A DNA stretch of 64,000 bases, taken from positions 38,194 through 102,193 of the forward strand of contig CAKVPH010000006.1 in NCBI GenBank assembly GCA_934796775.1, given 5' to 3'. A model generated the notes under the pieces. That model was given only the letters and a program-made list of their open reading frames with translations, did no database searches and had not been told where the DNA came from. The translations under genes were made by a program, and so were the position numbers. The DNA is from an uncultured Clostridia bacterium (GTDB lineage: Bacteria; Bacillota; Clostridia; Christensenellales; Borkfalkiaceae). Positions 1 to 9,119 of the stretch are shown piece after piece. Each line of letters starts with the position of its first letter. The stretch's first letter is position 1.

Positions 1-1239
1 ATGAAATTATTTACTAAATTTTTTGCGCTTTTGCTCATAGCGGTATGTTCTTTTACCGTAATCGCTTGCAATAACAACGGTGATGACGGCAAAAAAGATT
101 ACGAAAACTGGTGCTTTGAATTTGACGTAGATACCGACGACGACGGACTCAGCTTTGCAACTATTACCGGTCTTTACGTTCCCGATACAATGCTTACCGA
201 TTATTCCAACGGACTTATTAAAGCTCTCGATTTGGTAGTCGGAACCGAAAATGACGGCAAAGTCGGACTTAAAGCGCAGAAAGACGACGATAAAGTCGAT
301 AGCAGCAAATATAAAAACGTTTCCTATGCGGACGGATATTATTACGGATTCGATTATTTAAAAATCGGCGATGACGCGTTTGCAAACCAGACGATTATCG
401 GAACGGTTACTGTAGCCGAAAGCGTTAAGGAAATAGGCGTTGCAAGTTTTGCAGGTTGCTCGTCGATAACAAAAATGGAACTTCCGTTCGTAGGAAACCA
501 GGCGAAAGACGCGCTTAACGCAAAAAAGGTTTTCGCTAATATCTTCGGAACGAGCGAAGCTACCGGTTGCACTTCTACCACCGTATATTATAATTCTTCG
601 GCTTCAACGGCTTTTTATATTCCCGACGGTCTTAAAGAAATCGTTATAAATTATACCGATAAAACTCATATGGACGCAGAAGGTAAGATAGAAAACCCCA
701 ACTATACCGAAGTTTTACCCGTTTGCGCATTCAACGCACTTGCAAAAGTAACCAAAATTACGGTAAACGGCAATATTAAAACTATCGGTCAGAGCGCGTT
801 TGCTTCTTGCTCGGCTCTTATCGAAGTAAATCTTCCCGCTACTATAGAAACTATCGGTTCAAAGGCTTTCTCGGGTTGCTCGTCGCTCGTAACTTTGGAT
901 TTAGCAAAACTTACCGCTTTAAAAGCTATTTATCAGGAAGCTTTCAGCGGTTGCGCTAAACTCGGACTCGGTTATGAAACTGTTACGCTTACCGCAGGCG
1001 TTAAGCTCTACGATAAAGCGTTTGCTTCTTGCGTTTCAATAAAGGCTTTGGATTTAACCGGAATCGACGTTATTCCCGAAGGTTGCTTCCTTGGCTGCAC
1101 CGCACTTGAAAAAGTTACTTTAGATGGCGGCGCGGTTCTTATGAATAACGCATTTGTAAATTGTACCGCTTTAAAAAAGGAAAACGTTGTAAACTATAAC
1201 GAAGCTTACAAAAACGCATTCGACTGGTTTAACGTCTGA
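1..1239 (+). CDS. BspA-like leucine-rich-repeat lipoprotein
   Basis: Predicted surface lipoprotein of 412 residues. The N-terminus is a lipoprotein signal peptide: two Lys, a hydrophobic stretch, then the lipobox VIAC with the lipidated Cys at residue 23, followed by an Asn/Asp/Gly-rich linker. From about residue 115 to the end there are repeated LRR_5 (BspA/Treponema pallidum type) units of the form AF..C..L..v.lp, for example AFASCSALIEVNLP and AFSGCSSLVTLDL. Such proteins usually mediate adhesion or contact with host or other bacteria; that role is inferred. The first base of the window is the ATG, so the ribosome-binding site is not visible, but the signal peptide makes this the natural start. 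A strong terminator follows and separates the gene from dnaE. Confidence 0.85.
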   Translation: MKLFTKFFALLLIAVCSFTVIACNNNGDDGKKDYENWCFEFDVDTDDDGLSFATITGLYVPDTMLTDYSNGLIKALDLVVGTENDGKVGLKAQKDDDKVDSSKYKNVSYADGYYYGFDYLKIGDDAFANQTIIGTVTVAESVKEIGVASFAGCSSITKMELPFVGNQAKDALNAKKVFANIFGTSEATGCTSTTVYYNSSASTAFYIPDGLKEIVINYTDKTHMDAEGKIENPNYTEVLPVCAFNALAKVTKITVNGNIKTIGQSAFASCSALIEVNLPATIETIGSKAFSGCSSLVTLDLAKLTALKAIYQEAFSGCAKLGLGYETVTLTAGVKLYDKAFASCVSIKALDLTGIDVIPEGCFLGCTALEKVTLDGGAVLMNNAFVNCTALKKENVVNYNEAYKNAFDWFNV

Positions 1240-1307
1240 TTTAAAGCTATAAATGCAGGTTTTATTTATCATTTATCCTGCAAAATAAAATTTTAAAAAT
1301 AAAATCG

Positions 1308-1337
1308 ACGCCCGTTAAAACGGGCGTTTGTTTTTCT
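1308..1337 (+). terminator. Intrinsic terminator after the LRR lipoprotein
   Basis: Perfect 7-bp stem ACGCCCG/CGGGCGT with a TTAAAA loop, followed by a T-rich tract. Confidence 0.85.
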
Positions 1338-1365
1338 TGAAAAAAAACAATTTTTGTGATACAAT
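1337..1365 (+). promoter_or_regulatory. Sigma-A promoter of dnaE
   Basis: TTGAAA (1337-1342), 17-nt spacer, TACAAT (1360-1365), about 70 nt before the dnaE start codon and immediately after the upstream terminator. Confidence 0.7.
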
Positions 1366-1434
1366 GATTAGGTAAATCACATTAAGTAAATCAAGTAACT
1401 TTAATTTAGAATTTTTCCTGTTCAGGAGAGCGTA

Positions 1435-4400
1435 ATGAAAGATTTCGTACATCTGCATCTTCATACCGAATACAGCCTGCTTGACGGGGCGGCAAAGATA
1501 GATAAAGTTTTTGAACTCGCCAAAGAACTCGGACAAAACACGGTTGCAATAACCGACCACGGCAACATGTATGGCGTGGTCTATTTTGCCGAGCATGCAA
1601 AAAAACTTGGCATGAAGGCTATAATCGGTTGCGAAATGTATATGTGCGAGGACATGTATAAAAAGAACGCGCAAAACAGCGAGTACGAGCATCTTATTTT
1701 GCTTTGCAAAAACGATACCGGCTATAAAAACCTTATAAAAATGGTTTCGTATGCTTATATAGACGGTTTTTACAGAAAGCCGCGCTGCGATTATAAAACG
1801 CTTGCCGAAAAGCACGAAGGTCTTATTTGTCTTTCGGCCTGCCTTGCGGGTAAAGTTCCGCAACTGCTTCTTGCGGGCAGATACGAGGACGCAAAAAAAC
1901 ACGCGCTCCGGATGAAAAGCCTGTTCGGTGAGGATTACTATCTTGAAATTCAGGATCACGGCATAGCCGATCAGCTTCGCATAAACCCGCTTTTATTCAA
2001 GCTTTCAAAAGAAACGGGCATAAAACTCGTTGCTACAAACGACGTACATTATCTGACTAAAGAAGACGCGCTTATGCAGGAGATTATGATGTGTATAAAC
2101 ACTCAGACTACTCTTGACGATCCCAAGCATATGCGTTTTGAAACCGAAGAGTTTTATTTGAAAAGCCGCGAAGAAATGGAAAAAATGTTCGGCGACACGC
2201 CCGAAGTTCTGGACGTTACAGTCGAAATAGCCGAAAAATGTTCGGGCGATTGTATAAAACTCACTAAAAAATGCGAACCGGTAAGAGATGCTTCGTTAGT
2301 TCCCGGCTATATTCCGCCAAACGGACTTACCGCTTACGAATATTTAAAACAACTCGGCGAAGAAGGACTTAAAAAGAAATATAAAGAGATAACGCCCGAA
2401 ATTCGCGAGCGTTTTGATTACGAGCTTAATACAATACGCGATATGGGATATCTCGAATATTACCTTATCGTGTGGGACTATATAAACTACGCGCACGAAC
2501 ACGGAATCCCCGTTGGCGCGGGGCGTGGTAGCGGCGTAAGCTCCATTGTTGCGTATTCTATAGGAATAACCGACGTTGAACCGCTTCAATATAACTTGAT
2601 TTTTGAAAGATTTTTGAACAAAGAAAGGGTAAGTATGCCCGACTTCGACGTTGACTTTGATCCCGAACGCAGAGAAGAAGTTATAGAATACGTCCGCGAT
2701 AAATATGGCAGGGATAAAGTTGCGCAGATAGTAACTTTCGGAACTATGGCGTCGCGCGCGGCTATAAAGGACGTCGCCAGAGTTATGCGCGTTTCTTATG
2801 CCGAAGTAGATAAAATTACAAAGCTTATGGACGGTAAACATACCATTCCCGAGCTTTTGGGCTTAAAACCCAGCAAAAAGGACGGCGACGTAACCGTAAG
2901 GGAACTTCGCGAGTTGTATCAGACCGACGACACCACAAGAAGCGTTGTGGATATGGCTATGAAGTTAGAGGGTATGCCGAGAAATATATCCGAGCATGCC
3001 GCCGGCGTAATAATCTGCAATAAAGTTTTGTCCGATAATATTCCGCTTGCCAGAAACGGCGACGATATCGTAACTCAGTTCAATATGAAAGTGGACGAGC
3101 AGATGGGTATGCTGAAAATGGACTTTTTGGCTCTCAAAACTTTAACCGATATCAAAAAATGTTGCGACTATATAAAGGAAGATAAAGGTATAGAAATCAA
3201 CTTCCGCGAAATAGGTTATGAAGAAAAAGTGCCTTACGACCTTATTTCGAGCGGCGATACCGACGCAGTGTTCCAGTTAGAATCTCCGGGCATGAAAAAG
3301 TTTATGCGTGAACTTAAACCGGAGAATCTTGAAGACGTAATAGCCGGAATTTCGCTGTTCCGTCCGGGACCTATGGATTCCATACCAAAGTATATTCAGT
3401 TTAAAAACAATCCCGAAACAATGACGTTCAAGCATGAGCTTTTGCGTCCTATCCTTACGGTTACGCACGGCGTAATAATCTATCAGGAACAGGTTATGGA
3501 AATCGTAAGAAAACTTGCGGGATTTACTTTCGGTCAAGCCGACATTATAAGGCGCGCCATGGGTAAAAAGAACATGGAAGAAATGGCGCGTATGAAAAGT
3601 ATCTTTATAAACGGCGAAAAGGACGAAAACGGCAACGTTAAAACCGAAGGCGCGATTGCGCGCGGCGTTTCGGCAGAAATAGCCGAAGACATTTTTGACG
3701 AGATGACGAGCTTTGCGCAGTACGCCTTCAATAAATCGCACGCCGCGGCATATGCGGTTATAGCGTATCAGACGGCGTATTTAAAAGCCTATTATCCGCA
3801 GGAATTCCTTGCCGCAATCCTTAACGACAGAATAGATAAAATCGACGAAATAACAAAATACGTTATTTACTTAAAAGAGCGTGGAATTCCCGTTCTGCAA
3901 CCGGATATCAACCACAGTAAAGCGTTTTTCTCTGTTGAAGAAAAATCCGTTCGTTTCGGCTTGGTCGGCGTTAAGGGCGTAGGCTTGGGCGCAATAGAAA
4001 GCATTGTTTCAGAGCGCGAAAAAAACGGAGCTTTTAAAAGTTTTGAAGACTTTATGTCGCGCGCCAACGTAAAAGTATTAAACAAGCGTTTAATCGAAAA
4101 CCTTATTTATGCGGGCGCGTTCGATTGTTTCAAGGTTTCGCGCAGCAGGCTCATTGCCGTATATGAAGGGCTTATGGACAGAGCCGTCGCTATTGCAAAA
4201 GAGCGTGACAGCAATCAGTTGAGTTTATTCTCGGGTGCGTTTTCAAAGTATAACGAACTTACCGTAAGCTATCCCGCGCTTGCCGAATTTGAAGATAAAT
4301 ATAAACTTTCAAAGGAGCGCGAAGTTTTAGGCGTTTACGTTACGGGGCATCCGCTCACAAAGTATATGGATAGGTTTGCCGGATATTCGTTTAAAACCGA

Positions 4401-4992
4401 GCTTTTGCAGTATTACGAGGAAGACGAAGACGGCAACCGCGTTTATACCGAAATCAAGGACGGGCAGCGTGTGGAAATGGGCGGAATAATAACCGCGGCT
4501 TCCAAAAAAATCACAAAGAGCGGACAAAGTATGGGTATGATTACTTTAGAAGACGTTTACGGCGGAATAGAATGTGTGTTCTTTCCTAAAGTTTATGACA
4601 GGGTAAAATCGCTTATCCGTACCGAAGCCATAGTTTCGATTGAAGGAAAACTGCAAATTCGCGAAGGGCAAAAACCTTCTATTTCGGTTGATAAACTTAA
4701 AGAAATAACTATTGAGGACGAACATGCGCCGCGCGTAGCTGCTTCTGCCGAAGAAAACCAGACTACGGGTAAACGCGAGTGGCTTGGCATTACTATTCCC
4801 GACGGAAAAGACGGTGCAGAAGAAGAAATTTTAGAAACACTCGAGCTTTACGTGGGTGATATTCCCGTCATAATCAAAAAAGACGGCAAGTATTACAAAG
4901 CGCCTTACAAAGTGAGAAAATGCAAGGGGCTTTTATCCGAGCTTATGTTTTCGGTAGACGACGAGAAAAATATAGTATTTTTTGAAAAGTAA
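1435..4992 (+). CDS. dnaE: DNA polymerase III subunit alpha (DnaE)
   Basis: Replicative DNA polymerase catalytic subunit, 1185 residues, normal for DnaE. The N-terminal PHP domain begins with HLHLHTEYS (residues 6-14). The palm carries PDFDVDFD with Asp403 and Asp405, and KMDFLALKTL supplies the third catalytic Asp near residue 563. Helix-hairpin-helix segments follow around residues 835-900, and an OB-fold near residues 1010-1095 (VEMGGIITA onward) precedes the C-terminal tail. There is no exonuclease insertion, so this is DnaE rather than PolC. The ATG is preceded by CAGGAGAG at a good spacing and by its own promoter. Transcription may run on into the glycosyltransferase gene 61 bp downstream, since no terminator separates them. 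Confidence 0.97.
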   Translation: MKDFVHLHLHTEYSLLDGAAKIDKVFELAKELGQNTVAITDHGNMYGVVYFAEHAKKLGMKAIIGCEMYMCEDMYKKNAQNSEYEHLILLCKNDTGYKNLIKMVSYAYIDGFYRKPRCDYKTLAEKHEGLICLSACLAGKVPQLLLAGRYEDAKKHALRMKSLFGEDYYLEIQDHGIADQLRINPLLFKLSKETGIKLVATNDVHYLTKEDALMQEIMMCINTQTTLDDPKHMRFETEEFYLKSREEMEKMFGDTPEVLDVTVEIAEKCSGDCIKLTKKCEPVRDASLVPGYIPPNGLTAYEYLKQLGEEGLKKKYKEITPEIRERFDYELNTIRDMGYLEYYLIVWDYINYAHEHGIPVGAGRGSGVSSIVAYSIGITDVEPLQYNLIFERFLNKERVSMPDFDVDFDPERREEVIEYVRDKYGRDKVAQIVTFGTMASRAAIKDVARVMRVSYAEVDKITKLMDGKHTIPELLGLKPSKKDGDVTVRELRELYQTDDTTRSVVDMAMKLEGMPRNISEHAAGVIICNKVLSDNIPLARNGDDIVTQFNMKVDEQMGMLKMDFLALKTLTDIKKCCDYIKEDKGIEINFREIGYEEKVPYDLISSGDTDAVFQLESPGMKKFMRELKPENLEDVIAGISLFRPGPMDSIPKYIQFKNNPETMTFKHELLRPILTVTHGVIIYQEQVMEIVRKLAGFTFGQADIIRRAMGKKNMEEMARMKSIFINGEKDENGNVKTEGAIARGVSAEIAEDIFDEMTSFAQYAFNKSHAAAYAVIAYQTAYLKAYYPQEFLAAILNDRIDKIDEITKYVIYLKERGIPVLQPDINHSKAFFSVEEKSVRFGLVGVKGVGLGAIESIVSEREKNGAFKSFEDFMSRANVKVLNKRLIENLIYAGAFDCFKVSRSRLIAVYEGLMDRAVAIAKERDSNQLSLFSGAFSKYNELTVSYPALAEFEDKYKLSKEREVLGVYVTGHPLTKYMDRFAGYSFKTELLQYYEEDEDGNRVYTEIKDGQRVEMGGIITAASKKITKSGQSMGMITLEDVYGGIECVFFPKVYDRVKSLIRTEAIVSIEGKLQIREGQKPSISVDKLKEITIEDEHAPRVAASAEENQTTGKREWLGITIPDGKDGAEEEILETLELYVGDIPVIIKKDGKYYKAPYKVRKCKGLLSELMFSVDDEKNIVFFEK

Positions 4993-5053
4993 CTATGTTT
5001 GTGGTTTGCTTAAAACTTGCTGAATAACATGCTTTTAAAGGGGGCATAAAAAA

Positions 5054-5992
5054 ATGGAAAACGCAAAAAAACTCATAAGTCTGGTAGTTCCGTGTTATAA
5101 CGAAGAGCTCACGGTAGATAGTTTTTACCAAAAAGCCGTTCCCGTGCTTGAAAGTACGGCTTACGATTTTGAAATTATTTTCGTAAACGACGGAAGCGCG
5201 GATAAAACGCGAGATAAGCTTGAAGCCTTAGCAAAAAAGGACGAAAGAATCAAAGTTGTAAATTTCAGCCGCAATTTCGGGCAGCAGGCGGCAATAATCT
5301 GCGGGTATAATTACGCGAAAGGCGATGCCGTTATGGAAGCGGACTGTGATCTTCAGGATCCCCCCGAAATTATGCTTGAAATGCTTAAAAAATGGGAAGA
5401 AGGCTACGAAGTAGTTCACGGCAGACGCTTAAAACGCAAGGGCGAAAGTGTGTTTAAACGCGCTACCGCGTCTATGTACTATGCGTTTTTGTCAAAAATT
5501 ACCGCCGTTCCCGTTCCGAGAAATACCGGTGATTTCAAACTTTACGACCGTAAGGCGTTAAACGCTCTTTTAAGTATGCCCGAGCGCGATAAATATATCC
5601 GCGGGCTTGCTTCCTGGGTGGGGTTCAAACAGACCTTTGTGGAGTACGACAGACCTAACCGCACCGCAGGCGAAACAAAATATACGCTTAAAAAGATGAT
5701 AAATCTTGCAAAAGCCGGAATAATTTCAAACAGCGAATATCCGCTATATTTATCGCTTAAATTCGGCGTATTTACTACGTTTTTGTCGCTTGCTTGCTTT
5801 TTGACTTTTATAATACTTGCAATATGTTCGGTTACATTGCCGCCGGTTGCGTGGTTGTTCCCGACTATAACGCTTTTATTTTCGGCAGGTTACTTGTTTA
5901 ACGCTTTTAACAGCATATATCTTGCCCGCGTTTACGACGAAGTTAAAAAACGCCCCGATTATATCGTTGATACCACTTATAATTTAGATTAA
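5054..5992 (+). CDS. Family 2 glycosyltransferase, polyprenyl-phosphate sugar transferase type
   Basis: 312 residues. The N-terminal GT-A domain shows VVPCYNEE, FVNDGSADKT and the metal-binding ADCDLQDPPE. The acceptor region NTGDFKLYDR and two C-terminal membrane helices (about residues 236-260 and 265-285) match the GtrB/DPM1-like enzymes that load a sugar onto undecaprenyl phosphate at the cytoplasmic face. The expected product is a lipid-linked sugar for decoration of wall polymers or glycoproteins; the actual sugar cannot be read from sequence. A GGGGGC ribosome-binding site precedes the ATG. The gene follows dnaE directly and is closed by a bidirectional terminator shared with the convergent ttcA gene. 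Confidence 0.9.
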   Translation: MENAKKLISLVVPCYNEELTVDSFYQKAVPVLESTAYDFEIIFVNDGSADKTRDKLEALAKKDERIKVVNFSRNFGQQAAIICGYNYAKGDAVMEADCDLQDPPEIMLEMLKKWEEGYEVVHGRRLKRKGESVFKRATASMYYAFLSKITAVPVPRNTGDFKLYDRKALNALLSMPERDKYIRGLASWVGFKQTFVEYDRPNRTAGETKYTLKKMINLAKAGIISNSEYPLYLSLKFGVFTTFLSLACFLTFIILAICSVTLPPVAWLFPTITLLFSAGYLFNAFNSIYLARVYDEVKKRPDYIVDTTYNLD

Positions 5993-5997
5993 ACAAA

Positions 5998-6042
5998 AAG
6001 GCTGTATGCAAGTTTTTGTGCCTTGCATACAGCCTTAATTTT
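5998..6042. terminator. Bidirectional terminator between GT2 gene and ttcA
   Basis: 15-bp stem AAGGCTGTATGCAAG/CTTGCATACAGCCTT. There is a TTAATTTT tail on the plus side, and A-rich sequence on the other flank gives a T tract on the minus strand, so it can serve both convergent genes. Confidence 0.9.
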
Positions 6043-6053
6043 ATGTATATAAT

Positions 6054-6839
6054 TTATTTATCTTCGGTGGCGGGTAAATCGGGAGTCGTCTTTTTCTTGC
6101 GGCGCGGATCTGGTTTCATTTCCGGCAGTAAGTTGTTGCGTTCGGGGTGTGTAAGCGCACCGTGAATGCGCTCTTTCGCAAAGGGAATTTCCTTTGAAAT
6201 ATCTCTTAAAAGCTCTTTAACGTATTGCCTTTGAGTGTGTTTGTCCGCAGGACATACATTTTTTAAAGTGGGCTTATCTTTCATGTAAGCCACAATATTT
6301 TTTTCTTCAATAAACAGCATGGGGCGAATTACGCTTATTCCCGTTTTTGAAAGGTAGGTTATAGGCTGAAAGGCAGAAAGGCGTCCTTCGTAAAACAGCG
6401 AAAGCATAAAAGTCTCTATCAAATCGTCCGCATGATGCCCGAGTGCAAGTTTATTGCAGCCGTTTTTTAACGCCACTGTGTTAAGTGCGCCGCGGCGAAG
6501 TTTTGAACAAAGACTGCAAGGGTTTGTTTCTTTTCGTATATCGAATAAAATCGCGCCTATGTCGGTTTTTTCAACGATGAACGGAATATCGCTTTTTTCG
6601 CATTCGGTTTTTAAACCTTCAAGTTTACTTTTATCGGTATCCTTAAACCCCATATCTATGGTTATGGCTATCGCTTCAAATTTTTTCGGATAAAACTTTT
6701 TAAGTGCCGAAAACAAATAGACCATAAGCAGACTGTCTTTGCCGCCCGAAAGCCCTATTGCTATTTTGTCGCCGTCCTCAATCATGCCGTAAGAGTCTAT
6801 TGCACGGCGAAAGGGAGATAAAAGTTGCTGTAATGTCAT
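6054..6839 (-). CDS. ttcA: TtcA-family tRNA 2-thiocytidine(32) synthetase
   Basis: PP-loop ATPase of 261 residues that activates C32 of certain tRNAs by adenylation and installs sulfur. The PP-loop is SGGKDS (residues 31-36). The Fe-S/persulfide cysteines are CSLC (Cys108, Cys111) and a third Cys near residue 196 in VCPADKHTQRQ, the place where TtcA has its second cysteine cluster. GHHADD at the middle is the family's second nucleotide/tRNA motif. The Lys/Arg/Pro-rich C-terminus probably contacts tRNA. AAGGAG precedes the ATG on the minus strand. The gene is divergent from the membrane-protein gene at 6990. TtuA-like thiolases are the alternative, but they have more CXXC pairs. Confidence 0.82.
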   Translation of the reverse strand: MTLQQLLSPFRRAIDSYGMIEDGDKIAIGLSGGKDSLLMVYLFSALKKFYPKKFEAIAITIDMGFKDTDKSKLEGLKTECEKSDIPFIVEKTDIGAILFDIRKETNPCSLCSKLRRGALNTVALKNGCNKLALGHHADDLIETFMLSLFYEGRLSAFQPITYLSKTGISVIRPMLFIEEKNIVAYMKDKPTLKNVCPADKHTQRQYVKELLRDISKEIPFAKERIHGALTHPERNNLLPEMKPDPRRKKKTTPDLPATEDK

Positions 6840-6989
6840 AATTTGGCAAAAACTCCTTTTATTTTAAAAAAAAATATGTTATACTGTAATAAACAAGAAT
6901 TTCATACTGCGGGTTTTTATGCCGCACGAATATTTTTTATGGTAATATTATATCTTTTATAATAGCAAAAAACAAATAATTGAGGGGCT

Positions 6990-7679
6990 ATGGCAGATAA
7001 TATAGTACGTTTTTTATCTGAAATATTTAAAGACGAGCGTATTTTAACGCTTTTTGTGTCTTGTTTTCCGCTTATAGAGCTTAAAGGAGCTATTCCTATA
7101 GGTTTAAAAGCGGGGCTTAGTTTGCCCGTTTCGGCATTCCTTGCATATCTTGGTTCTACGCTCGTGTGCATTCCGCTGTTTTTTTTGCTTATTCCTATAT
7201 TCAACTTGCTAAAAAAAATAAAGCCGATAAAAAAACTCGTTGAAAAAATAGAAGCAGTGCTTTACGGCAAGGCGGAAAAACTTGCAATAAACGCTAAAAA
7301 AGGGTTAGACCTAAAAAGTATGAGCGAGGACGAAAAGCAAAAGCGAACTATAAACGTGCTAAAAAAGGCTCTTTTATTGTTTGTTGCCGTGCCGTTTCCC
7401 GTAACAGGAGTGTGGACGGGAACCGCTATCGCGGTATTTTTAGGATTAAAGTTTAAAGACGCAATCTTTGCTCTTTCTGTCGGCAACCTTATTGCGGGCG
7501 GAATAATAACCTTGCTTACGTTTATCGCCGCGGATTATATAGATATGATAATCTATTGCCTTATGGCTTTAGCTATAATAATGCTTGTGATTTTTATTAT
7601 AAAAATCGCGCGTTCGCCCGAAAAAGAATCTAAAGGTCAAGATAACTCCGATTTAAAAAACAAAACAATGCAAAAATAA
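6990..7679 (+). CDS. Small multidrug-export family membrane protein (COG2426)
   Basis: 229 residues. An early amphipathic segment is followed by the signature ELKGAIPIGLKAG (around residues 30-42), a membrane span, a charged cytosolic loop rich in Lys, then VPFPVTGVWTG and two or three further spans. This pattern fits the Sm_multidrug_ex family, whose transport role is only nominal; no substrate can be assigned. The C-terminus is a short Lys/Asp-rich tail. The ATG follows GAGGGGC. The gene is 43 bp upstream of the sirtuin gene and probably starts the run that continues through queH. Confidence 0.7.
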   Translation: MADNIVRFLSEIFKDERILTLFVSCFPLIELKGAIPIGLKAGLSLPVSAFLAYLGSTLVCIPLFFLLIPIFNLLKKIKPIKKLVEKIEAVLYGKAEKLAINAKKGLDLKSMSEDEKQKRTINVLKKALLLFVAVPFPVTGVWTGTAIAVFLGLKFKDAIFALSVGNLIAGGIITLLTFIAADYIDMIIYCLMALAIIMLVIFIIKIARSPEKESKGQDNSDLKNKTMQK

Positions 7680-7722
7680 CCGATAAACTAAACGCCTGGC
7701 GAAAAAGCGGAAAAAACAAAAA

Positions 7723-8442
7723 ATGAACCAAGAAGATAAATTTTTAAGTTTAATAAAACAAAGTAAAAAAATAGTATTTTTCGGCGGGGCGGGAGTGTCA
7801 ACCGAAAGCGGTATTCCCGATTTCCGCTCGCAGGACGGACTTTACAATCAAAAATACGCATATCCGCCCGAAACTATTTTATCGCACGATTTTTTTGTAA
7901 ATAACCCGCGCGAGTTTTACAGGTTTTATTTTGATAAAATGATATATAAATGGGCAAAACCCAACGCTGCGCATTTAAAACTTGCGCAAATGGAGCAAAA
8001 AGGAAGATTAAGCGGCGTTATAACTCAGAATATAGACGGGTTACATACTTTGGCAGGCAGTAAAAACGTATGCGAACTCCACGGGAGTGTTTACCGCAAT
8101 TATTGCGAAAGATGCGGCAAGTTTTATTCGCTTGACGATATTTTAAAACAAGCCCCCGCCGTTCCGCATTGTTCGTGCGGCGGAATAATAAAGCCCGACG
8201 TAGTTTTATACGGCGAGTCGCTCGATAATAAAGTGATTCAAAAATCGCTTGATTTAATTACGTCGTGCGATTTATTGATCGTCGGCGGGACAAGCCTTAA
8301 CGTCTATCCCGCAGCGGGACTTATAACGTATACAAAAGCTCCCATTGCGCTTATAAACAAGAGCCAAACACCTTACGACGAAAATGCCGAAGTGGTTGTT
8401 AATCAACCTATAGGCGAGGTTTTTTCTAAAATAGAGTTATGA
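7723..8442 (+). CDS. cobB: NAD-dependent protein deacylase, SIR2 family
   Basis: Sirtuin of 239 residues that removes acyl groups from lysines with NAD+ as co-substrate. The NAD-binding GAGVSTESGIPDFR is at residues 22-35, TQNIDGLH follows near 105, and the catalytic His is His120 in ELHGS. A zinc site is formed by two pairs of cysteines, CERC and CSC, 20 or so residues apart. GTSLNVYP marks the C-terminal Rossmann strand. It overlaps the next gene by four bases (ATGA), so it is translationally coupled to queH. Confidence 0.95.
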   Translation: MNQEDKFLSLIKQSKKIVFFGGAGVSTESGIPDFRSQDGLYNQKYAYPPETILSHDFFVNNPREFYRFYFDKMIYKWAKPNAAHLKLAQMEQKGRLSGVITQNIDGLHTLAGSKNVCELHGSVYRNYCERCGKFYSLDDILKQAPAVPHCSCGGIIKPDVVLYGESLDNKVIQKSLDLITSCDLLIVGGTSLNVYPAAGLITYTKAPIALINKSQTPYDENAEVVVNQPIGEVFSKIEL

Positions 8443-9071
8443 AAACCGATTTTGAAAGCAAAAGAAAAGAGCAGATAGAACTATTCGGCAAAGGCAAAAA
8501 ACTATTGCTTCATGCGTGTTGCGCGCCTTGTTCTACCGCTTGCATAGAAAGGCTTATAGAAGATTTTGATATTACGGTTTATTTTTATAACCCGAATATG
8601 GATAGTAAAGAAGAGTATGAAAAGCGCGCGGAAGAGATAAAAAGATTTTTATCCGTTGCTTATAAGGATAAAGTCGGGCTTATTACCGAAGACTATTTGC
8701 CGAGCGAGTATTTAAATGCAGTAAACGGTCTTGAAAATCAGCCCGAAGGCGGCGCAAGGTGCGAAAAATGTTTTTATCTGCGTCTTAAAAAAACTGCGGA
8801 GTACGCGCAAAAAAACTCGTTTGACTTTATAACCGCAACGCTTACCGTAAGCCCGTATAAAAACGCTAAGCTTATAAACCAAGTTGGCGAAAGTGTTTGC
8901 GAAAATTCTGCGATAAAATGGCTTTATTCTGATTTTAAAAAGGCAAACGGATATTTAAGATCTATTGAACTTTCAAAATTATTCGGGCTTTACCGGCAAA
9001 ATTATTGCGGGTGCGTTTTTTCTAAAAACGAACGCGAAAAGCAAATGGAAGATAGGTGTAGCAAAACATAA
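8439..9071 (+). CDS. queH: Epoxyqueuosine reductase QueH
   Basis: 210-residue QueH (DUF208) protein that performs the last step of queuosine synthesis in tRNA, replacing the cobalamin enzyme QueG. The hallmark cysteine motif HACCAPCS (Cys27, Cys28, Cys31) is near the start and is followed by FYNPN. Further cysteines occur in ARCEKCFYLRL and NYCGCVFS, consistent with a metal/Fe-S active site. TATLTVSPYKN is the conserved middle block. Translation is coupled to the sirtuin gene by overlap of stop and start codons. Confidence 0.93.
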   Translation: MKTDFESKRKEQIELFGKGKKLLLHACCAPCSTACIERLIEDFDITVYFYNPNMDSKEEYEKRAEEIKRFLSVAYKDKVGLITEDYLPSEYLNAVNGLENQPEGGARCEKCFYLRLKKTAEYAQKNSFDFITATLTVSPYKNAKLINQVGESVCENSAIKWLYSDFKKANGYLRSIELSKLFGLYRQNYCGCVFSKNEREKQMEDRCSKT

Positions 9072-9079
9072 AAGCCCGC

Positions 9080-9096
9080 CTATAAGTCGATTATTA
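9080..9096 (+). repeat. Dispersed CGATTATCG element, copy 1
   Basis: CTATAAGTCGATTATTA, one or two mismatches from the consensus CTATAAGTCGATTATCG, preceded by the usual GC-rich GCCCGC. It lies between the queH stop and the next gene. Confidence 0.7.
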
Positions 9097-9119
9097 CACG
9101 TTTAAGGACAAAAAATTAC

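Noticed and set aside
1315..1959. 214-codon minus-strand frame opposite dnaE
   Set aside because: Shadow of dnaE in another frame; it includes a terminator and promoter of the real gene.
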